This document shows, piece by piece, positions 6,401-7,206 of a DNA stretch of 7,206 bases. This DNA is from a bacterium. Its GTDB lineage: Bacteria; UBP14; UBA6098; JAFGQG01. Location: NCBI GenBank assembly GCA_016930435.1, contig JAFGGQ010000109.1:1-7206 (forward strand), read 5' to 3'. The notes below the pieces were generated by a model that had not been told where the DNA came from, did not search any database, and saw nothing but the letters and a program-made list of their open reading frames with translations. The position numbers and the translations under genes are program-made. Within the stretch, counting starts at the first letter, position 1, and each line of letters opens with the position of its first letter.

Positions 6401-7196
6401 CGGAACTGGCGTCAAATTCGATAGTGGAGGTTCCGCAGGTGAAGGTTCCGTAATTCATCCAATGGTCCCCATTCACGTAGTGGAAGAAATTACCGGCTGT
6501 AAAGGAACCTGCGCTGGCGATCTCCAGACTGCCCATAAATACGGTATCACCGGGCACAAAATCTCCCTCGCAGTAAAGCTCATAACCAGAAGGCAGGTCT
6601 AAGTTACCATCGGCGTCACCAACAGCATAAGCGATATCGAAATCGTCTTCACCATCCCAGTGGCCTATGCCGGCGATAGTGGCATCACCGCCCCTGCTTC
6701 TGACCACCAGATGGTCCAAATAGATATTGAATCCTGCAAGGCTGTCATTCAAGGCTATTGTATATGCAGCGCCGGAATAGAATGAGGGGTCACCGGTATC
6801 CAGGTGGACGGTAAGATCATCTCCGAACTGAAAATATCCGAACAAGCTGTATGAGCCATCCGAAGCGGTCAAGGTTGAGGACTGCCATTCACCATTGATG
6901 ACAAGAGAAACCAATTTACTGCCCACTGGGACAAGCTCGTCATCATCGGTATAAACAAAACCGGAAACCCAATTACCGAATGGATAAAGAAAACCATGTT
7001 GGGTTTCGTAAACGGATGCACCGGAGATATGGACAATGGAAAGCTGCCCGAAGATATTATCCACCATCTGATAATCGCCCCCGCTCGGTTCGGCAGGTCC
7101 GCCTGAAGCCAACGTCCAGGACCGAAGTTCATATTGAGCGAAAAGCAGGACAGGGATCATCAGAACTAATAATAATACTAATAACTTTGTTTTCAT
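435..7196 (-). CDS. Giant secreted multi-domain surface protein with PKD, InlB-like repeats and FlgD/T9SS-like C-terminal tail
   Basis: Seen: a complete 2,253-residue ORF with ATG at 7194-7196 and TAG at 435-437. The ATG has GGAGG five bases upstream and is followed at once by a signal peptide, so the start is well supported. Domain order by residue: signal peptide 1-20; IGQ-type module 21-70; carboxypeptidase-regulatory-like fold ~74-165; beta-helix-like region ~166-450; single InlB-like unit ~469-561; four PKD/Ig-like domains 565-909; nine InlB-like repeats 910-1739; duplicated Y.....P/GYW module 1740-1972; beta-rich pre-tail 1975-2146; FlgD-Ig-like or T9SS type A-like tail 2157-2253. No catalytic motif or internal membrane segment is evident. 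Known: such tails occur on exported proteins of FCB-group bacteria, and PKD and InlB-like repeats form extended extracellular stalks. Inferred: an exported, surface-anchored or released adhesin or structural protein. The hairpin just downstream suggests this is the last or only gene of its transcript. The specific ligand or role is not identifiable. Confidence 0.96.
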   Translation of the reverse strand: MKTKLLVLLLVLMIPVLLFAQYELRSWTLASGGPAEPSGGDYQMVDNIFGQLSIVHISGASVYETQHGFLYPFGNWVSGFVYTDDDELVPVGSKLVSLVINGEWQSSTLTASDGSYSLFGYFQFGDDLTVHLDTGDPSFYSGAAYTIALNDSLAGFNIYLDHLVVRSRGGDATIAGIGHWDGEDDFDIAYAVGDADGNLDLPSGYELYCEGDFVPGDTVFMGSLEIASAGSFTAGNFFHYVNGDHWMNYGTFTCGTSTIEFDASSGTKTITNGGDPFYDLRITDNATWESLDDMTISGSILAIDAGKLKLSPGITLTLYSGVDVTVASGGAFEAIGSSGNEITVTSPVSYSFTVDGTIGAEYTTFEYMNVNGINVTSTGLVDETYSFNHCIFDIGMPGGTYLIINNSQVLTVDYADFPHVLGFGGSNVTKTIDAGLVTFTNESGVFSGEDYDNDVGDSPTSEGRLIWSSTYDITVVNSFGSGTVRVDGIDYPSGTVFYWGPFSTHILTAIDCQDQANRHSEAYSRWEDNGGSTIAVYPVLTANIAALGFGATPLTYTAVFTQLVADAGIDQIICTGFGTTLGGAPTATGDPNRASYTYSWTPVDDLDDPASANPWADPTVTTEYIVSVTDDGGCEAVDTMILTVYDVDAAITSDPPGLIVCYLSDLQLYSNPSGGSGVYADFEWTGPGAAFLNNDAIEDPIFSATGDPGTEEDVYQLIVTVTDDFGCIAVDTVDITVKPLPTVAVVPDPAEVCAGEDLILDAVPGIGDPPFDFEWTGDTGPLSSTTVQNPTFNTRAPGIYTLYVQIWDVNGCSGWDSTISVTVFAIPTADAGTDENYYYGEDAVQIGGDPTASGGVGPYVYDWEPDAGLDDPAIANPYASPEHTTEYLVEVSDAHDCGSTLDTVIVSVYYKLTVQVDGLPSGIAASVATGGGSGTAEDGTPYEEWFLDGTSTGEVYVDSVIDNSDDASIPVGTRYVFVDWEGEPTETDPHTPITMDTPPGVTLEANYTTQYYINLVSVSDDPDDDVVPDDYLNDEGWYDAGSAVEIWTNLHYVVTPLQERYEFTDYDTGGTGDPDIFDTSFTFTALDGPKTVTGNWKHQYYLLVISEYLGTDVGIHTPSGWHDEGTVLELFNSLTDSNSVVDGYVARTWLDFNRWEGTGSIHYAGTDTASNITINSYITQTAYWDLYKYELIVICGEPTATPNPPVGTTWYDPDAYVHLFSGESPPPECNGWWGEGCIPTVGEDPDVWVTIDEPGIITWTFGETVPLVEINWNALGGNRTTICAAGSEVTASVAAIVETGIPGFDDVRYVNTGWTNNMGSVPADENDNSVTFTINVPSAMTWTWQKQYYLHVSVTPVGATITGDGWYDAGTDANPTCNYVWNLTADEVRQNLYSRIVSIFNGAGPGISPTTTYVPRSNVGDYNYTQTMDTSYALGFYGITQYHITLADDPDVGGTVAHSGSQTSDNWYDTGTNATLTATPIAGTENTRTWFKNWDHDDDPIPAVPATWPNFTNPVDVRMDDHYEITAYWQQQFKIVFKAKAENVDEYSWVDGVEYPWADSLKVGVTYNSGHESFDIVDEAGEEIWVYEGSTYTYNEYATYSGSIPLLRWERNDGEGTGNITTFGTIEIKYWQQYKPTIDIFYDGVSGAGGGHVEIVDYYRKGVDISGSEPVLVDGDRWSKWTDAGSILKFPQTTSGVMNVWWTTSLRTWNPFDKAVDADIIYQEPREATLEATLVLWRNYRLMGVPLVPTETLDPPRSPSEGYEKGDPDLVLHDDFFDDCISDDGGHWDMYENWWRLNRYYPQELMAYKRYLGPVDPNSCDDFFPGLGYWIVQTHCDEVEISITGVKASEPFEIPLGRWNGAYEPGQYNMCANPFYLDDPSSEPDVRIAEFDVIHYEWDGSEWAVVETVSVPTAVSNEWLGGWANVYRGGMYAQLDISVADDGSAPGRTWIDEWEGFWVTVKMDGMYDSWPTVHTIGDDSLSLLCNIHSGARRLAREDNSENWNIQFELASLDKRFRDADVKAGWYEDASNGLDHRDCEKLPDFCYPEKDYVKVYLERGGREYAYDYQAGEGIKYDWVMIVQANGDLASNTKYELNWNTFNIPAGATAILQDPIEGMTIDLDQTKNYSFTMDGNIREFYISVTFDMAMAKELLSAKVPAQYFLGYGEPNPFNSSTRIGYGISSEYGDQQVTIKIYDILGKNVRTLIDEIKTPGYYEAVWDGRDDKGEELPSGIYMYEFSSAPFSQVKKLIFIQ
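438..728 (-). other. FlgD-Ig-like / T9SS type A-like C-terminal tail (residues 2157-2253)
   Basis: Clear signature in order: PAQYFLGYGEPNPFN (PNPFN at 2168-2172), TRIGYGI, VTIKIYDILGK (YDILGK at 2195-2200), VRTL, PGYYEAVWDGRDDKG (WDG at 2219-2221), LPSGIYMYEF, and a short basic ending KKLIFIQ. Known: this is the hallmark of the FlgD Ig-like / secretion-tail family, related to T9SS type A sorting domains, which in Bacteroidota is cleaved during export through the type IX system. Inferred: it targets this protein to the cell surface or medium. Whether the host encodes a T9SS cannot be seen here. Confidence 0.88.
759..1274 (-). other. Beta-rich pre-tail domain (residues ~1975-2146)
   Basis: The segment includes WNIQFELAS, DADVKAGWYEDASNGLD, a KLPDFCYPEKDYVKVYL strand, YDWVMIVQANG, YELNWNTFNIPAG, and IDLDQTKNYSFTMDG followed by FYISVTF. 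This arrangement (G...DAxxGxD..D..K.P, L.W....P, D.....DL.....Y.F) is what commonly precedes the sorting tail in large exported proteins of FCB-type genomes. It is richer in Lys and Arg than the PKD block. It probably forms a folded spacer or beta-sandwich. No function can be named. Confidence 0.55.
1281..1979 (-). repeat. Tandem duplicated module with Y.....P and G[YF]W motifs (residues 1740-1972)
   Basis: Copy 1 has Y1740-x-L-x-x-x-P1746 and, 89 residues after Y1740, GYWIV (Y1829, W1830). Copy 2 has Y1868-x-M-x-x-x-P1874 and, again 89 residues on, GFWVT (F1957, W1958). The two copies are therefore offset by exactly 128 residues at both landmarks. Each also holds a run of Trp/Tyr in the middle (WDMYENWW in copy 1, YEWDGSEW in copy 2). 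The pattern resembles the 'w.lvs.P......G.GYW' modules seen upstream of sorting tails in FCB-group secreted proteins. The ligand is unknown; the surface aromatics could suit carbohydrate binding, but this is conjecture. Confidence 0.6.
1980..4469 (-). repeat. Array of nine degenerate InlB-like repeats (residues 910-1739)
   Basis: Units of about 75-105 residues start near 910, 1011, 1100, 1188, 1263, 1348, 1442, 1533 and 1634. Most boundaries carry an aromatic-x-x-Q-aromatic motif: NYTTQYY, NWKHQYY, YWDLYKY, WTWQKQYY, FYGITQYH, YWQQQF and YWQQY. Inside most units lies a G/N-W-Y-D-x-G-[ST] motif (W1037, W1121, W1210, W1366, W1467, and WTDAG at 1681), with the divergent forms CAAGS at 1283 and WADS at 1557. 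A later F..W strand is visible in several units. Known: these features match divergent InlB B-repeat / 'bacterial repeat' domains of large surface proteins. Inferred: an elongated stalk. Sequence divergence between units implies an old array. Confidence 0.75.
4470..5504 (-). repeat. Four tandem PKD/Ig-like domains (residues 565-909)
   Basis: The four units are 565-646, 647-738, 741-825 and 827-909. Each has a central [YF]..[ED]W or Y.W strand and ends in an aromatic-rich V.V.D...C....T..V.V strand, the plan of PKD-like, SprB and CHU_C repeats of gliding or secreted proteins in Bacteroidota and relatives. Units 1-3 carry a Cys pair about 60 residues apart (C574/C634, C661/C727, C753/C812) that could form a disulfide. 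Unit 4 keeps only C897, with tyrosines where the first Cys would be. Units 1 and 4 are much more alike than either is to 2 or 3. The block has only three Lys/Arg residues against about 58 Asp/Glu. Confidence 0.75.
5514..5792 (-). other. Isolated InlB-like repeat unit (residues ~469-561)
   Basis: The segment runs from YDITVVNSFGSGTVRVDG through YPSGTVFYWG and SRWEDNGGS to LTYTAVFTQ. This follows the InlB-like or 'bacterial repeat' plan: a beta hairpin opening the unit, a central [FW]..W...G strand, and a closing Y.A.[FW]..Q. It is a single unit, separated from the main array by four PKD domains. It lacks the WYDAG motif seen in the main array. Confidence 0.55.
5847..6701 (-). other. Beta-helix-like region (residues ~166-450)
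   Basis: The stretch is rich in Gly, Ser, Thr, Ile and Val, with short alternating strands separated by Gly/Asn/Asp turns: GTFTCGTSTIEFD, then TITNGGDPFYDLRI, MTISGSILAIDAGKLKL, ITLTLYSGVDVTVASGGAF and NEITVTS. The texture matches right-handed parallel beta-helix or filamentous-adhesin-like passenger domains. At its N-terminal edge D194, D196, N198 and D200 form a DxDGNxD loop that could bind calcium. Boundaries are approximate and no catalytic residues typical of pectate lyases stand out. Confidence 0.5.
6702..7136 (-). other. N-terminal IGQ-type module and carboxypeptidase-regulatory-like domain (residues 21-165)
   Basis: Residues 21-70 show the pattern SWTLASGG...SGGDYQM....FGQ.......Y....GF. 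I recognise this as the short N-terminal 'GGG..SGG.Y.L...IGQ...GF' module common on secreted proteins of FCB and neighbouring phyla. Residues ~74-165 begin VSGFVYTDDD and continue through TASDGSYSLFG to TVHLD, resembling the carboxypeptidase-regulatory-like / Cna-B type beta-sandwich (G.V....G..V....V.......T..DG.Y.F). The fold assignment is by motif only. The function is probably structural. Confidence 0.6.
7137..7196 (-). other. Signal peptide (residues 1-20)
   Basis: Two lysines near the N-terminus (K2, K4) are followed by a hydrophobic core rich in Leu, Val, Ile and Met, with a small residue at the end (..LLFA|QYE). The likely Sec signal peptidase I cleavage is after A20. There is no lipobox cysteine, so this is not a lipoprotein. 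It directs the protein across the inner membrane. Confidence 0.92.
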
Positions 7197-7201
7197 GATA
7201 T

Positions 7202-7206
7202 CCTCC
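7202..7206 (-). promoter_or_regulatory. Shine-Dalgarno site for the large CDS
   Basis: The minus strand reads GGAGG, then five bases (ATATC), then ATG. This is near-ideal spacing and decides the start codon. The window ends at this site, so upstream bases and the promoter cannot be seen. A strong Shine-Dalgarno is unusual in Bacteroidota but normal in many related candidate phyla. Confidence 0.9.

Noticed and set aside
6597-6617. Dockerin or EF-hand from the DxDGNxD loop at residues 194-200
   Set aside because: Only one loop is present, without the paired F-helix or the duplicated 22-residue dockerin repeat. A single Ca2+-binding loop is as much as can be said.
7161-7186. AAT/ACT-rich tract near the gene start as a phase-variable repeat
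   Set aside because: It has only about three perfect trinucleotide copies, and codes the Leu/Val core of the signal peptide. Three-base units would not shift the frame anyway.

Overview
The window is almost entirely one gene. A 2,253-residue secreted, multi-domain surface protein is read on the minus strand from 7196 to 435, complete from start to stop. Its start is 10 nt from the right edge, so the Shine-Dalgarno sequence is visible but the promoter is not. A strong hairpin terminator follows 24 nt after the stop. The remaining ~430 bp at the left is non-coding. It holds a cluster of short GC-rich palindromes at 46-127 and an AT-rich stretch (about 30% G+C by hand count over 131-360) with no convincing gene.

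From its N-terminus the protein reads as follows: signal peptide (1-20); a short 'GG..Y.....IGQ...GF' type module (21-70); a carboxypeptidase-regulatory-like beta domain (about 74-165); a beta-helix-like stretch (about 166-450); one isolated InlB-like repeat (about 469-561); four PKD/Ig-like domains (565-909); nine degenerate InlB-like repeats (910-1739); a tandem pair of ~128-residue modules (1740-1972); a beta-rich pre-tail region (1975-2146); and a FlgD-Ig-like / T9SS type A-like tail (2157-2253). No catalytic domain is recognised. The architecture suggests a cell-surface stalk or adhesin, and that role is inferred.

The organism is probably a Gram-negative member of the FCB superphylum or a related candidate phylum (Cloacimonadota, Marinimicrobia, KSB1 or WOR-3-like lineages). 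The evidence is the C-terminal PNPFN...YDILGK...WDGRDDKG...SGIY signature, the CHU_C/SprB-like PKD repeats and the GWYDAG repeats. A clear GGAGG Shine-Dalgarno fits poorly with typical Bacteroidota, which mostly lack strong ones, and points to a non-Bacteroidota branch. The phylum cannot be fixed from this window.

I see no CRISPR array, phage or transposase gene, tRNA or rRNA, toxin-antitoxin pair or defence module. The points most worth a second look are internal to the large protein: an A-B-C-A' arrangement of PKD domains, a repeat array with a regular boundary motif, an exact 128-residue internal duplication, and strongly acidic PKD domains. The palindrome cluster at the left edge is the other one.
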